From Limosilactobacillus caviae (GTDB taxonomy: Bacteria; Bacillota; Bacilli; Lactobacillales; Lactobacillaceae), in contig NZ_BMDS01000001.1 of NCBI RefSeq assembly GCF_014635905.1, positions 558,001 through 622,000 of the forward strand: 64,000 nucleotides of DNA, read 5' to 3'. Positions 1-9,620 of the stretch are shown here, piece after piece. The notes beneath the pieces were generated by a model. The model did no database searches and was not told the origin of the DNA. It was given only the letters and a program-made list of their open reading frames with translations. A program made the translations under genes and the position numbers. Numbering within the stretch: the first letter of the stretch is position 1; each line of letters begins with the position of its first letter.

Positions 1-1
1 C

Positions 2-1618
2 GCGATGACGATTACTGCTCTAGGTTTTGTCCTTTTTGGGGTTAACTTGGGAATGGCGGAAAGCGACCGTTCACAACTCCTTACGCGGACTTTTGATAAT
101 AACTACATTGTTAAGTACCTTGGTCTTGAAGCCTATACAATCTATGACGGTGTTAAGACGACCAATAATAGTGTGGTAAAGGCTCGCGCTAACCGAAATG
201 AATTAAAGCCGGTTTTGCATTTTATTCATAGTAATTACGCTGCGCCAAATGTTGAGTATTATGGCAAGGCTAAGGGCAAGAATATCTTCATAATTCACTT
301 AGAGAGTTTACAGCAGTTCATGATTGACTATAAGCAGGATGGGCAGGAAGTAATGCCAAACCTTAACAAGCTGTATCATGCAAACGATACATTAGCATTT
401 GATAACTTCTTCCATCAAGTGGGTCAAGGTAAGACTGCTGATGCTGAAACAATGCTTGAAAACTCATTATTTGGATTACCAGAAGGATCAGCAATGGTTA
501 CTGATGGAACAACCAATACTTTCCAATCAGCACCTGCACTTCTCCATCAAAAGCTGGGATATACTACAGCGTCATTCCACGGTGACGTACCTAGTTTCTG
601 GAACCGTGACAATGCCTACAAGTCATTTGGCTACCAGTACTTCTTTAGTAAAGAATACTATCCAAAGACTAAGGATTATGATGCTGGATATGGAATGAAG
701 GATAAGATCTTCATGAAAGAGTCAGCTCACTACATTGAACAACTTCCGCAGCCATTCTATGCCAAAATTATTACGGTTACTAATCACTACCCATACATTC
801 TTGATAAAAAGAATAAGGATATTGAAGCATGGAAGACGGGCGATGATACAGTTGACCCGTATGTCCAAACTGCCCGTTACTTAGATGAATCACTTGGCGA
901 ATTCCTTGACTATCTTGATAAAAGCGGTTTGCGGCAAAACAGTGTGTTAGTTCTTTATGGGGATCATTATGGAATCTCTAATAATCACCAACCAGCGATT
1001 GCTCAGATTTTAGGCAAGAAGAAGGTTACTAATTACGATTTAGCAATGTTCCAAAAAGTACCGTTTATGATTAATATGCCTGGATTAAAGGGTGGTATTA
1101 ACCATACTTATGGTGGAGAAATCGATGTATTGCCAACGCTTGAAGACTTGCTAGGGATTAGCTCTAAGAATTATATCCAATTTGGTCAGGATTTACTTTC
1201 ACCTGAAAACAAGCAGATTGTTCCATTTAGAAATGGTGATTGGGTAACGCCAAAGTACACTAAGTATAATGGTGACTACTATTACACTAAGAATGGTAAA
1301 CAGATCACCCATCAAACTGCTGCTCAGCGGAAAGAAATTGGTGAGATTCAAAAGTATGTCACAACGGACCTTGGATTGTCAGACAAGGTGGTAAACGGTG
1401 ACTTGCTACGGTTCTATAAGCTGCCAGGTTTTAAGAAAGTTGATAAGAAGCAATATACTTATAACCTTAAGAAGAGTTTGAAGAACCTCCAAAAGCAACA
1501 GAAGAAACAAAAGACAAGTTTGAAGACGGAAAATAATAACCAAAGTACACTCGATGATTACACAACCGATGCACCAGAGTTAAAAGATTATCCGAAATTA
1601 AACTTCCCTAAACCATAG
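2..1618 (+). CDS. ltaS: Lipoteichoic acid synthase (LtaS-type), 5' end outside window
   Basis: Extracellular catalytic part of an LTA synthase. The family transfers glycerol phosphate from phosphatidylglycerol onto the growing lipoteichoic acid chain on the outer membrane face. The frame is open to the left edge, so the usual five N-terminal membrane segments lie outside; only the last hydrophobic stretch and the sulfatase-fold domain are visible. Counting from the first ATG (base 5), I see the metal-ligand Glu in IIHLESLQ (about 100), the nucleophile Thr in GQGKTADAE (about 144) and the metal-binding GDH (about 319-321). The Lys/Gln-rich tail ends shortly after an acidic Asp/Glu patch, as is common in lactobacilli. 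A terminator follows directly. The paralogue cannot be fixed without the N-terminus, so the symbol is tentative. Confidence 0.88.
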   Translation, partial: AMTITALGFVLFGVNLGMAESDRSQLLTRTFDNNYIVKYLGLEAYTIYDGVKTTNNSVVKARANRNELKPVLHFIHSNYAAPNVEYYGKAKGKNIFIIHLESLQQFMIDYKQDGQEVMPNLNKLYHANDTLAFDNFFHQVGQGKTADAETMLENSLFGLPEGSAMVTDGTTNTFQSAPALLHQKLGYTTASFHGDVPSFWNRDNAYKSFGYQYFFSKEYYPKTKDYDAGYGMKDKIFMKESAHYIEQLPQPFYAKIITVTNHYPYILDKKNKDIEAWKTGDDTVDPYVQTARYLDESLGEFLDYLDKSGLRQNSVLVLYGDHYGISNNHQPAIAQILGKKKVTNYDLAMFQKVPFMINMPGLKGGINHTYGGEIDVLPTLEDLLGISSKNYIQFGQDLLSPENKQIVPFRNGDWVTPKYTKYNGDYYYTKNGKQITHQTAAQRKEIGEIQKYVTTDLGLSDKVVNGDLLRFYKLPGFKKVDKKQYTYNLKKSLKNLQKQQKKQKTSLKTENNNQSTLDDYTTDAPELKDYPKLNFPKP

Positions 1619-1629
1619 TAAAATAGCAA

Positions 1630-1657
1630 AGAGGCTGGGTTATTCCCAACCTCTTTT
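1630..1657 (+). terminator. Rho-independent terminator after ltaS
   Basis: A 10-bp stem with one mismatch (AGAGGCTGGG / CCCAACCTCT) and a short loop is followed by a T run, 11 bases after the ltaS stop. Confidence 0.85.
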
Positions 1658-1811
1658 GTTATGTAAAGTAAAATAGTTGCGTTGTGTAAATTATTTGATA
1701 AAATGTTTAGGTGTTCACAAGCAAGATTAGACTTTAATTGCGCTTATAATATGTTACTATAAAACATGAGTAACCGTTTTCAGAACGGGATAAAATAAAG
1801 GATTTTGCGTA

Positions 1812-2735
1812 ATGGATGAATGGATGAATTACGAACAATTTGACCGCCAAACTTGGCATAGCTTTTTTCCAACTGATTCAGTTCGGTTAACACAAGGTAA
1901 TTTGGACGAGATTAAGTCACTGAATGACCGAATTTCGATTGAGGATGTCCAAGATGTATATTTGCCCTTGATAAAGTTAATCCAACTTCGCTATCAGAAT
2001 TTTTTGGAATGGCAGATGCAAAAGGCGAATTTCTTACAACGTTCAACAGTTCGTGTACCTTATATTATTGGCATAGCTGGCTCGGTCGCAGTCGGAAAGA
2101 GTACAATTGCGCGGTTAATTAGTATTCTTTTAAATAAGATGCTCCCAGATAAGCGAGTTGAACTGATGACGACAGATGGTTTTTTATATCCCAATGTTGA
2201 ACTTGAACGACGGGGAATTATGGATCGGAAAGGTTTCCCTGAATCGTATGATATGGAAAAGCTTCTTAAGTTCCTTAATGACGTCAAGGCTGGTGAGCCG
2301 GTTGTCAAGGCGCCGACATATTCGCACCAGGTTTATGATGTTCAACTGGATAAACCGCTTGTTATTGATCGCCCAGATATTTTAATTGTCGAAGGAATCA
2401 ACACGTTACAGTTACCAAGCAACCAACAGTTATACGTAAGTGATTATTTTGACTGGTCCCTGTATGTTGACGCTGATTCAGATTTAATTGAGCATTGGTA
2501 CCTGCAACGATTTGGAATGCTACTTGAGACTGCCTTTACCGATCCGTCTAATTATTACTACCCTTATTCACAGGGAGATCGGCAAGAAGCGTTTGAGATG
2601 GCTAAGGATGTTTGGCAACGAGTAGATTTGCCTAACTTACGCGAATTTATCCTTCCAACAAAGAGCCGTGCTGATGTAATACTTCATAAAACTACTGGGC
2701 ATGTGGTTGATAAGCTATATTTACGGCGGGGCTAA
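1812..2735 (+). CDS. coaA: Type I pantothenate kinase
   Basis: Phosphorylates pantothenate with ATP, the first and usually controlling step of coenzyme A synthesis in the cytoplasm. The 307-residue length is normal for prokaryotic CoaA. The P-loop GSVAVGKST lies at about residues 90-98, followed by the family segment TTDGFLYPN and the [10 protein letters not shown] strand. Start at 1812: AAAGGA at 1797-1802 gives nine bases of spacing, whereas the next ATG (1824) would be too far. It is a single-gene unit converging on the following minus-strand ATPase; the two stop codons are directly adjacent (2733-2735 and 2736-2738). No separate terminator lies between the convergent genes. Confidence 0.95.
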   Translation: MDEWMNYEQFDRQTWHSFFPTDSVRLTQGNLDEIKSLNDRISIEDVQDVYLPLIKLIQLRYQNFLEWQMQKANFLQRSTVRVPYIIGIAGSVAVGKSTIARLISILLNKMLPDKRVELMTTDGFLYPNVELERRGIMDRKGFPESYDMEKLLKFLNDVKAGEPVVKAPTYSHQVYDVQLDKPLVIDRPDILIVEGINTLQLPSNQQLYVSDYFDWSLYVDADSDLIEHWYLQRFGMLLETAFTDPSNYYYPYSQGDRQEAFEMAKDVWQRVDLPNLREFILPTKSRADVILHKTTGHVVDKLYLRRG

Positions 2736-3926
2736 TTATGCGGTAAGCCAGCTGTAAAGATCAATTACCTGAATGTCAGGATTAAGGTGGGCATAGTTAA
2801 GTGCTGGTTTGACCGTAACCAGTACTTTTTTATATTTAGCTGATAATTGTTTGAGACCGCAAACCGCGTGCCGATATGCGGCATCATCCGCAAGAGAATA
2901 TGCAATCTGAATGCAGGTGAAAATACTATTCTTAACCGCGACAAACGTGATTTCATTATCCTTAACCCGCCCGCTATATACTTGATACCCCTGGCTAAGG
3001 AGATCGATAAAAACAATATTTTCAAGGATCCGTTGTGAAAGGACGTTTTTCTTGAGAGTTAATGCTTGCCGAATACTTGGGTCAACCGGATAATAACGGA
3101 CATTGGTACTTTTTACGTGATGCCTTGAAAAATCATATTCGTTGCAGGGATAAAAGATGAATGAATTTTGTAAAAACTGGAGGTAAAAGTCAACGGTTTT
3201 ATTCGATGTTGTAATACTATGCTGTTTGAGACTATCCACAATTTGCGAAATATTTTGAGTTGTTCCAGCATGGTGGGCGAGGTGGTGAGCAAGCTGTTTA
3301 GTTAACCCTGGATTACAGAGGGTGGCTTGTTGAGTAAAATCGGTAATAATGATTGTGTTGATAATACCGTTAACGTAATTGATTAGGTTGATCGGGCCAT
3401 GGATTTCGTGGGTATAGGGAAAGCCGCCAGTATTTAAATATTGATATAGGGTTTGGGAATCAGCTTCTTGTTGGTTCCTTTTTAGGTATTCACGATAGCT
3501 GCATGGAAAAACGGGGATAACAACGTGGGGTGTTAGTTGTTTAAGATTTTGTTCCTCAAGAATAATATTATTAGAGCTTGCGATATAAATATCAGTGTTA
3601 GTTAAGGAATTAAGTGCATTAACTACCTGCGCAAATTGCGGAACGACTTCGATTTCATCTAAGAATAGGTAATTCATTTGGTGTTTGCAGAGCCGACCAA
3701 CGATAAATTGTAAAAGGTATTCAGGATTGCATAGCTCATTGTCAAGTAAGTATTCGAAATTAATAACTTGGATCTGACTTGGTGAAATCTCCTGCCGACG
3801 AAGCGTTGCACGGAATTGTTCAAGAATAGTGGTCTTTCCGCACCGCCGAACACCCACCAGAATCTTTATTGATGGCTGATCCATATTATCTAATAACGGA
3901 TTAAGGTATTTTGTCCGAATAAACAT
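2736..3926 (-). CDS. AAA-family ATPase with DUF4143-like C-terminus
   Basis: About 396 residues. The P-loop GVRRCGKTT is at about 25-33 and a Walker B-type YLFLDEIE is near residue 97. A sensor-like strand (IYIASSNN) follows, then a C-terminal region resembling the DUF4143/nuclease-like tail of AAA_14 ATPases (position and residue pattern only; the catalytic residues are not clear). Families of this shape are common in bacteria and poorly characterised; some have been linked to DNA or toxin-antitoxin contexts, but nothing here shows a partner. Start chosen at 3926 because TTGAGGTG sits 5-7 bases upstream; an ATG ten codons earlier has no ribosome site. It is convergent with coaA. Confidence 0.8.
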   Translation of the reverse strand: MFIRTKYLNPLLDNMDQPSIKILVGVRRCGKTTILEQFRATLRRQEISPSQIQVINFEYLLDNELCNPEYLLQFIVGRLCKHQMNYLFLDEIEVVPQFAQVVNALNSLTNTDIYIASSNNIILEEQNLKQLTPHVVIPVFPCSYREYLKRNQQEADSQTLYQYLNTGGFPYTHEIHGPINLINYVNGIINTIIITDFTQQATLCNPGLTKQLAHHLAHHAGTTQNISQIVDSLKQHSITTSNKTVDFYLQFLQNSFIFYPCNEYDFSRHHVKSTNVRYYPVDPSIRQALTLKKNVLSQRILENIVFIDLLSQGYQVYSGRVKDNEITFVAVKNSIFTCIQIAYSLADDAAYRHAVCGLKQLSAKYKKVLVTVKPALNYAHLNPDIQVIDLYSWLTA

Positions 3927-4193
3927 ATTACACCTCAAGTAAAAAAATATAATCAACTAAATTTTACCAAAACGTGAAAACGCATTCAAACATCTAGATT
4001 TGGAACGTATTACAAATTTAACATTGTGAATTATGGTAAAAAGTAAAGCTAAAAGTAAAAAAATAAACTTTTTAGCCTTGATTTATCAACACTGGGAACG
4101 GTTGCGCATAATTTTATTGATTATAATGGTTGACAATGGTTACGACACCGCTTAAGAAAGATATAGATTAAATGATACGAGGAGGTCATCATC

Positions 4194-4283
4194 ATGAGCA
4201 AAAAGGATAACGAAGCTCAAGTGCTTGAAACACAGGCAGTCGATGAAGAATTACGTTTATTAAATCTTGATCTTGAAAATTAA
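4194..4283 (+). CDS. Small acidic protein, 29 aa, unknown function
   Basis: ATG at 4194 lies eight bases after a perfect GGAGG (4181-4185). The frame encodes 29 residues, beginning MSKKDNEAQV and ending LLNLDLEN, with no membrane segment. A -35-like TTGACA (4130-4135) and a TATAAT (4122-4127) lie upstream, and a terminator follows at 4323. A strong ribosome site with its own terminator suggests a real monocistronic small gene, but I do not recognise a family. Confidence 0.5.
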   Translation: MSKKDNEAQVLETQAVDEELRLLNLDLEN

Positions 4284-4322
4284 ACCAATAAACACTCTCA
4301 ATAAAATTCCATCTAAAAACAG

Positions 4323-4349
4323 GGCTAGGCGATATAACCTAGTCTTTTT
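4323..4349 (+). terminator. Rho-independent terminator after the 29-aa gene
   Basis: The seven-bp stem GGCTAGG / CCTAGTC (one G-U pair) encloses an eight-base loop and runs into TTTTT. It separates the small gene from the guaA leader. Confidence 0.75.
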
Positions 4350-4356
4350 GTTTAAG

Positions 4357-4394
4357 ACAGGAATTAATCATTGACCGAACCCTTTTCGGCCTGT
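4357..4394 (+). promoter_or_regulatory. Structured leader upstream of guaA
   Basis: ACAGG (4357-4361) can pair with CCTGT (4390-4394), enclosing an inner hairpin CCGAA (4375-4379) / TTCGG (4385-4389) that abuts the outer 3' arm. This could stack into a compact leader structure 46 bases before the guaA start. No purine-riboswitch core is recognisable, so function is unknown. Confidence 0.35.
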
Positions 4395-4439
4395 AAACTA
4401 GCCTTTAAGAATAAAAATTTGAACAAAGGAAGTGTCATT

Positions 4440-5993
4440 GTGGCAAACATCAATTTAGATGCGTTTGATAAGATCATCGTGTTAGATTTTGGTAGCCAGT
4501 ATAATCAATTAATTACTCGGCGTTTGCGTGATTTTGGGATTTACTCAGAATTATTGTCCCATAAGCTGACCGCGGACGAGATTAAAGAGATTAATCCTAA
4601 GGGTATTATTTTCTCTGGTGGGCCAAACAGTGTTTATGATCCTAATGCATTCAAAGTGGATCCAGAAATTTTTAAGCTCGGTATTCCAATTTTGGGTATT
4701 TGTTATGGGATGCAGTTAATGTCATATGACCTTGGAGGTAAGGTTGAAAAAGCTGATAACTCTGAATATGGTCGTGCAGATATTGAGGTTCTTAATGACG
4801 ATGCCGTATTATTCAAAGGTTTGCCAAAGAAGCAATATGTATGGATGAGTCATGGTGATTTAGTAACGCAGGCGCCAGCTGGCTTTGAAGTTACTGCGAC
4901 TAGCAAGAACTGTCCAATTGCCTCTATTGCTGACAATGACCGTAAATTCTATGGTGTTCAATTCCACCCTGAAGTTCGTAACTCCGAATATGGGTTAGAC
5001 ATCTTACGGCGATTTGCCTTTGATGTTTGCGGTGCTCAAGCAAACTGGACAATGGATGACTTTATCGATATGCAGATTGATGAGATCCGCCAAGAAGTCG
5101 GTGATAAGAAAGTTATCCTGGGTCTTTCTGGTGGTGTTGATTCTAGTGTTACTGCTGTATTGATCCATAAGGCAATTGGTGACCAGTTAACTTGTATCTT
5201 TGTAGACCACGGATTGTTACGGAAGAACGAAGCTGACCAAGTAATGGATGCGTTGAGCCGTGACCTTGGTGTTAACATTATTAAGGTTGACGCTGCGGAT
5301 CGCTTCTTAGGTAAGCTGGAAGGCGTTACTGATCCAGAGCAAAAGCGGAAGATTATCGGTAAAGAATTTATCGAAGTCTTTAACGAAGAAGCCAAGAAGA
5401 TTCCTGATGCTGACTTCCTTGCACAAGGAACGCTTTACACCGATGTGATTGAATCTGGAACTGATACTGCCCAGACAATTAAGTCACACCATAACGTTGG
5501 TGGTCTGCCAAAGAAGCTTGGTTTCAAGTTAATTGAACCATTACGGAAGCTCTTTAAGGATGAAACCCGTGAACTTGGTGAAAAACTTGGTATTCCGCAT
5601 GAATTAGTATGGCGGCAACCATTCCCAGGTCCAGGTCTTGGTATCCGGGTTATTGGTGAAATCACTCCAGAAAAGCTGGAAATTGTTCGTGAAAGTGATG
5701 CCATTCTTCGGGAAGAAATTAAGAAGGCTGGCTTGGACGAAGAAATCTGGCAATACTTCACTGTCTTACCAGGTATTCGTTCAGTTGGGGTCATGGGTGA
5801 TGGTCGGACGTACGATTACGCCGTTGCTATTCGGGCCGTAACCTCAATTGATGGAATGACGGCTGACTTTGCCAAGATTCCATGGGATGTCCTCCAAAAG
5901 ATTTCGGTACGGATTGTAAACGAAGTCGATCACGTTAACCGGATCCTTTACGATGTCACGAGTAAGCCGCCGTCGACGATTGAGTATGAATAG
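4440..5993 (+). CDS. guaA: GMP synthase (glutamine-hydrolysing)
   Basis: Converts XMP to GMP with ATP and glutamine, the last step of guanine nucleotide synthesis. A class I glutamine amidotransferase domain comes first (nucleophile Cys88 in GICYGMQ, catalytic His in FHPEV). The ATP-pyrophosphatase domain follows with the PP-loop LSGGVDSS at about 224, and the C-terminal dimerisation domain ends [12 protein letters not shown] at 4440 is chosen as start: AAAGGAAG lies about eight bases upstream and 517 residues is the family length. A longer in-frame reading from 4371 adds 23 atypical residues that overlap the leader hairpin. guaA 3' ends are known integration hotspots, and an integrative element does begin about 350 bp downstream, though its repeat is not the guaA tail itself. 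Confidence 0.96.
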   Translation: MANINLDAFDKIIVLDFGSQYNQLITRRLRDFGIYSELLSHKLTADEIKEINPKGIIFSGGPNSVYDPNAFKVDPEIFKLGIPILGICYGMQLMSYDLGGKVEKADNSEYGRADIEVLNDDAVLFKGLPKKQYVWMSHGDLVTQAPAGFEVTATSKNCPIASIADNDRKFYGVQFHPEVRNSEYGLDILRRFAFDVCGAQANWTMDDFIDMQIDEIRQEVGDKKVILGLSGGVDSSVTAVLIHKAIGDQLTCIFVDHGLLRKNEADQVMDALSRDLGVNIIKVDAADRFLGKLEGVTDPEQKRKIIGKEFIEVFNEEAKKIPDADFLAQGTLYTDVIESGTDTAQTIKSHHNVGGLPKKLGFKLIEPLRKLFKDETRELGEKLGIPHELVWRQPFPGPGLGIRVIGEITPEKLEIVRESDAILREEIKKAGLDEEIWQYFTVLPGIRSVGVMGDGRTYDYAVAIRAVTSIDGMTADFAKIPWDVLQKISVRIVNEVDHVNRILYDVTSKPPSTIEYE

Positions 5994-6343
5994 AATTATA
6001 ATGTAACTTAGTATTGGAATAGCGATATAACGGCATTTTGGCAGTGTTAAAGCTTGGCCAACTCATTAAAAATAACATGTTTGTTTGCCAAAGTGTTTGC
6101 CATATAAAGAAAGCATCCAGTGTCAAAACTGGGTGCTTTTACTATAGGAATGGAAGATATTTTTATATAACTTTGACATTTTTCAATAGTGATGTAAGGT
6201 TATTGGATATGATGAGCTATGTACTGGTAAGAATCAAAGAATGATGACGTAAGTCAGTTAAATGATCAATACAAGAATTTAACGCGTTAAATTCATAACT
6301 AATTTGGAGTACTCCTTGCAATGGTATAAGGATGAAGTCGAAT
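5994..6343. other. Non-coding stretch between guaA and the element boundary
   Basis: No convincing gene. A 68-codon frame starting at 6038 reads through the terminator at 6112-6140 and has no ribosome site. Two copies of TTTGCCA in direct orientation (about 6084-6102) resemble the short repeats often found after tyrosine-integrase genes, so this may be scar tissue of an earlier insertion at the guaA locus. That is inference only. Confidence 0.4.
6112..6140 (+). terminator. Rho-independent terminator downstream of guaA
   Basis: AGCATCCAGT (6112-6121) pairs with ACTGGGTGCT (6128-6137), followed by TTTT. It lies 119 bases after guaA, with a piece of apparently non-coding DNA between. Confidence 0.8.
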
Positions 6344-6551
6344 CTTCTAGTCAGCATAATTAAAATTTACAAAGTTTATTAATCCTTGATATATCAACAT
6401 TTTACGAAGGTATATCAAGGATTATTTTTGTTTATTTAAGAATGTTATGCATACGGCTGTGCACACAGAAAAACTGTGTGCATGAGCTTACATCGGGAAA
6501 AGGCTGTATACACTGACTTGATGGGCTTTATGCCCATTTTTTTGTGTGCAT
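6344..6551. repeat. Left copy of about 207-bp direct repeat (att-like boundary)
   Basis: Starts with CTTCTAGTCAGC at 6344 and matches the copy at 15144 closely over its first 110 bases. It contains a perfect 13-bp inverted repeat (AATCCTTGATATA / TATATCAAGGATT) followed by Ts. It also holds GTGTGCAT at 6476 and 6544, spaced 68 bp exactly as at 15275 and 15343, and a palindromic TGCACACAG-AAAAA-CTGTGTGCA at 6460-6482. A hairpin with T run at 6521-6543 (ATGGGC / GCCCAT) exists only in this copy. The middle of the repeat has diverged more than its ends. Confidence 0.75.
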
Positions 6552-6623
6552 TCTAGTGATTTCAATTTGTAAAAGCGATTAATAAAAAGTTCAGATGTTA
6601 CATTATCCTCACAACTTGTTTAT

Positions 6624-7145
6624 TCATTCAGTTAAATTAGGAAATTCTTCAGTGTCAAATATTTGTTGAAGTTGGTCAGCGTCTTGAATGATGTCATAGT
6701 AATAGCCGTGTTGATTATTCCAGGCCATGATTGCAGAAATCTTACCGAAAGTAAACCAAATCTGACTGTTGGAGCTGTCGGCATCTGTCATTACTAATTT
6801 GAGAATAGTTTTTAAAACTACTTCCTGAAATTCGCTGTCTGCTCGCTGGCGGTTGATAACCTGATGACCCAAGTCAGAAGTCTCGTTTGAGATTGATCGT
6901 AGAAAATAGAATGGTGTTGTATTGAATTCGTTGATGGAGAAACTTGACTGGTCAACCATTGTCATCATTATCTGTTCAACCAAGTCGTACTTATCCCGAT
7001 AATGCAGGTAAAAGGTGTTGCGATTAATCAGCGCCTTGTTGACAATGTCGGTTACCGTAATTTTACTGAATGTCTTCTTTAATAGGAGGTCAGCCAGTGC
7101 TTGTTGAATTTCTCGCTGGGTGCGTAATTTTCTTAAATCCGCCAC
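6624..7145 (-). CDS. TetR/AcrR-family transcriptional regulator
   Basis: 173 residues. The N-terminal helix-turn-helix occupies about residues 8-55 (SKITVTDIVNKALINRNTFY), typical of TetR repressors; the remaining helical part is the ligand-binding and dimerisation domain, which is not conserved enough to name a ligand. It is divergent from the MMPL transporter at 7263, 117 bases apart, so it very probably represses that operon and itself. It lies within the integrative element and appears intact. Confidence 0.88.
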   Translation of the reverse strand: MADLRKLRTQREIQQALADLLLKKTFSKITVTDIVNKALINRNTFYLHYRDKYDLVEQIMMTMVDQSSFSINEFNTTPFYFLRSISNETSDLGHQVINRQRADSEFQEVVLKTILKLVMTDADSSNSQIWFTFGKISAIMAWNNQHGYYYDIIQDADQLQQIFDTEEFPNLTE

Positions 7146-7262
7146 TTTATCACCGCTTTCTAAACACTGTCGCTTTAATTGGCAGTCCTATTTTATTATC
7201 TATAGTTTATTAAAATTATGCTGACTATAATTTAGAAAGTCAATAAAGAAAGAGGAGAGAGT
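7146..7262 (+). promoter_or_regulatory. Divergent TetR/MMPL control region
   Basis: TATAAT at 7226-7231 is a good -10 for the MMPL gene, with only a weak -35. The imperfect dyad TGACT-N10-AGTCA (about 7222-7242) overlaps the -10 and is a candidate TetR operator. AGAGGAG just before 7263 is the ribosome site. Confidence 0.5.
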
Positions 7263-9605
7263 ATGGGAAAACTACTAAAGAAAATTGGTCAGTGTATGGC
7301 CAAACACAAGTGGACCGCGATCATTATATGGTTAGTAGCGCTACTCGGCTTCGGAACTATCGTAGCTAAGTTAGGCTCCGACTACAATGAGTCACTATCC
7401 ATCTCAGGAATTCCATCAACTGAGATTCAATCAACCTTAAAGAAGGAATTTCACCAGGACACTGATCATGGAACCCTTCAGGTTGTAATAAAAACCAAAG
7501 ATAAGAAAGGATTATTGCAACCAAAAACAGAACAGGCAATTAATAGTGCTGTAACTAAGGCAAAGGAAAAACCACATGTATCGTCTGTTACTAACCCTTA
7601 TCAGGAACAAAAGTTTAGCAAAGATCTGACGACTACCTACGCCACGGTAACCTACGACCAGAAGACAAATTCGGTTACTCCAGCGACAATCCATAAGACA
7701 CAACAAGCCTTTAAAACACTAGATGACCAGAAAGGTGTCGAGGTAGAATACACCGGAACCGTTTCAATTCACCCGATGGGGGTTAATGAAATTGCTGAGC
7801 TGATTGGTGTCGCAATCGCTTTCGTCTTCATGATGGTTCTCTTTCGTTCCTTTATCACGGCAGGCCTACCAATTATTAGTGCGGTTACTGGTTTGGCACT
7901 GGGTCTTATAGTTATCGGAATTGGTTCTAACTACTTTGAGACCGCATCAGTTGCCCAGAGTTTGGCAATGATCCTCAGCTTAGCCTGTGGGATTGATTAC
8001 GCCCTCTTCATCATCAACCGTTATCGGACTAATCGTGCGACACAAAATGATTACCTTACAGCTCTTGGTGATGCCATGGGAACTGCAGATAGTTCAGTAC
8101 TATTTGCAGGAATCACAGTCATTATTGCAGTATCGGGCTTAAGTCTGGTTGGTATTGACTTCTTGACGCAAATGGGACTAGCTGCTGCTGTTGGGGTAGC
8201 TTTTGCGGTCTTATCAGCAATGACTCTGTTACCAGCACTGATTTCGTTAGCTCATCGGCACATTAAACCAGCAAAAGAAGAACTACATCACCGCAAGAAC
8301 AAAAGTGGGATAGTTGAACATACGATTATCAAGCAACCGTTTGTCACTGCGATTGCCAGTGTGCTGGTTCTTATAGCATTTGCCATTCCGTCTGGTCATA
8401 TGAGATTGGGAATGCCTTATAATGGCGCATTACCAACCAACCAGACTGAACGAAAGGCTTATGATATTCTGTCCGATAAGTTTGGTGAGGGAATCAATGG
8501 TCAATTAATTATTGTTGCCAAGTTAGATAAGAATGCCAGTCCGCAGGAAAAACAACAGACAGTCATGAAGATCACCGATCATCTGTCCAATATGAAGTAC
8601 GTCAAGATGGCGACACCGGGGATGATCAGTGGCGGAGGTAAAGTTGGCTCTGGTCAATCCGGAATGCAACAAGGACGGCAGCCTCAACCTGGTCAAATGA
8701 ATAATTCTCAGCAACCTGGTAGTACCACAAGTGCTGCTCAACAATCCGCTAAACAGAAGCAAATGGCTGGTCAAGGACAGCCCGGTCAGCAAGCAAGTGC
8801 TGCTCAGCAACAGATGATGCTTCAGCAGTCAGGTGGTAAGCTACCCGACGGAAACTATGCTGTCTTCATGGTGATTCCTACTCATGGACCTGAATCAGTT
8901 AAGACTGATAAGTTAGCTCACAATATAAAGAAATATTCCAAGACAACTGAAGATAAGATGAATACCAAACTCATTCTCACAGGATCCAACGCTATCAATA
9001 TCGATATCGTTCAAAAGCTAAACCAAGCCATTCCAATATTTGCTGGAATTGTTATGGCACTGGCCTTTGTCTTAATGATGTTAGTTTTCCGTTCCTTCAT
9101 TGTCCCGCTAGTTGCTATGGCTGGCTTTGGAATGTCACTCTTGGCATCATTTGGTGCCTTGACTGCTGTTATGCAAGATGCCGTTATGCACACTGTTTTC
9201 GGTATTAGTAAGGGAGCACCGATTATTGCTTTCTTACCAGTGATTGCAATTGGAATCTTATTTGGTCTGGCAATGGACTATGAAGTTTTCCTAGTATCAC
9301 GGATTCGGGAGATTTACCTGTTAACTGGGGATACTACTGAGGCAGTTCGCATCGGTATGCGCGAAAACGCTAAGGTTATCATTACCGCTGGGTTAATTAT
9401 GATTTCCGTATTCGGTAGTTTTGCCGTTACTACTAACCCAACTAGCAAGTCAATCGGATTAGCATTAGCCTTTGGGGTCTTCTTTGATGCCTTTATTGTC
9501 CGATTGATCTTTGTACCAGCAATGATCAAGCTTTGTGGTAAGTGGAACTGGATCTTCCCAGGGATGCGGACAAGCAAGATCGAACAACAAAAACGTGAAA
9601 AATAG
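7263..9605 (+). CDS. MMPL-family transporter with Gln/Gly-rich extracellular insert
   Basis: 780 residues in the duplicated RND/MMPL layout. One membrane helix (about 15-35) is followed by an extracellular domain, five or six helices (about 175-330), one helix near 355, a second extracellular domain and a final helix block (about 590-760). The first extracellular loop is of normal size. The second carries a low-complexity stretch rich in Q, G, S and P at about residues 457-523, unusual for the family. MMPL proteins export lipids, peptides or drugs by proton motive force; the substrate here is unknown. It is the first gene of a three-gene operon (next gene 15 bases downstream), divergent from a TetR repressor, and lies inside the integrative element. 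Confidence 0.88.
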   Translation: MGKLLKKIGQCMAKHKWTAIIIWLVALLGFGTIVAKLGSDYNESLSISGIPSTEIQSTLKKEFHQDTDHGTLQVVIKTKDKKGLLQPKTEQAINSAVTKAKEKPHVSSVTNPYQEQKFSKDLTTTYATVTYDQKTNSVTPATIHKTQQAFKTLDDQKGVEVEYTGTVSIHPMGVNEIAELIGVAIAFVFMMVLFRSFITAGLPIISAVTGLALGLIVIGIGSNYFETASVAQSLAMILSLACGIDYALFIINRYRTNRATQNDYLTALGDAMGTADSSVLFAGITVIIAVSGLSLVGIDFLTQMGLAAAVGVAFAVLSAMTLLPALISLAHRHIKPAKEELHHRKNKSGIVEHTIIKQPFVTAIASVLVLIAFAIPSGHMRLGMPYNGALPTNQTERKAYDILSDKFGEGINGQLIIVAKLDKNASPQEKQQTVMKITDHLSNMKYVKMATPGMISGGGKVGSGQSGMQQGRQPQPGQMNNSQQPGSTTSAAQQSAKQKQMAGQGQPGQQASAAQQQMMLQQSGGKLPDGNYAVFMVIPTHGPESVKTDKLAHNIKKYSKTTEDKMNTKLILTGSNAINIDIVQKLNQAIPIFAGIVMALAFVLMMLVFRSFIVPLVAMAGFGMSLLASFGALTAVMQDAVMHTVFGISKGAPIIAFLPVIAIGILFGLAMDYEVFLVSRIREIYLLTGDTTEAVRIGMRENAKVIITAGLIMISVFGSFAVTTNPTSKSIGLALAFGVFFDAFIVRLIFVPAMIKLCGKWNWIFPGMRTSKIEQQKREK

Positions 9606-9620
9606 AAAGGATAAATTAAT

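Noticed and set aside
2060-2308. 82-codon minus-strand frame inside coaA
   Set aside because: Antisense to a conserved enzyme, no translation signals.
4371-4439. Longer guaA start at TTG 4371
   Set aside because: No ribosome site, overlaps the leader hairpin, and adds 23 residues beyond the family length; GTG 4440 has a good AAAGGAAG.
4284-4440. Purine riboswitch before guaA
   Set aside because: Only a simple paired hairpin is present; the conserved junction sequences of the purine aptamer were not found.
6038-6244. 68-codon frame after guaA
   Set aside because: Runs straight through a strong terminator, has no ribosome site, and its product looks random.
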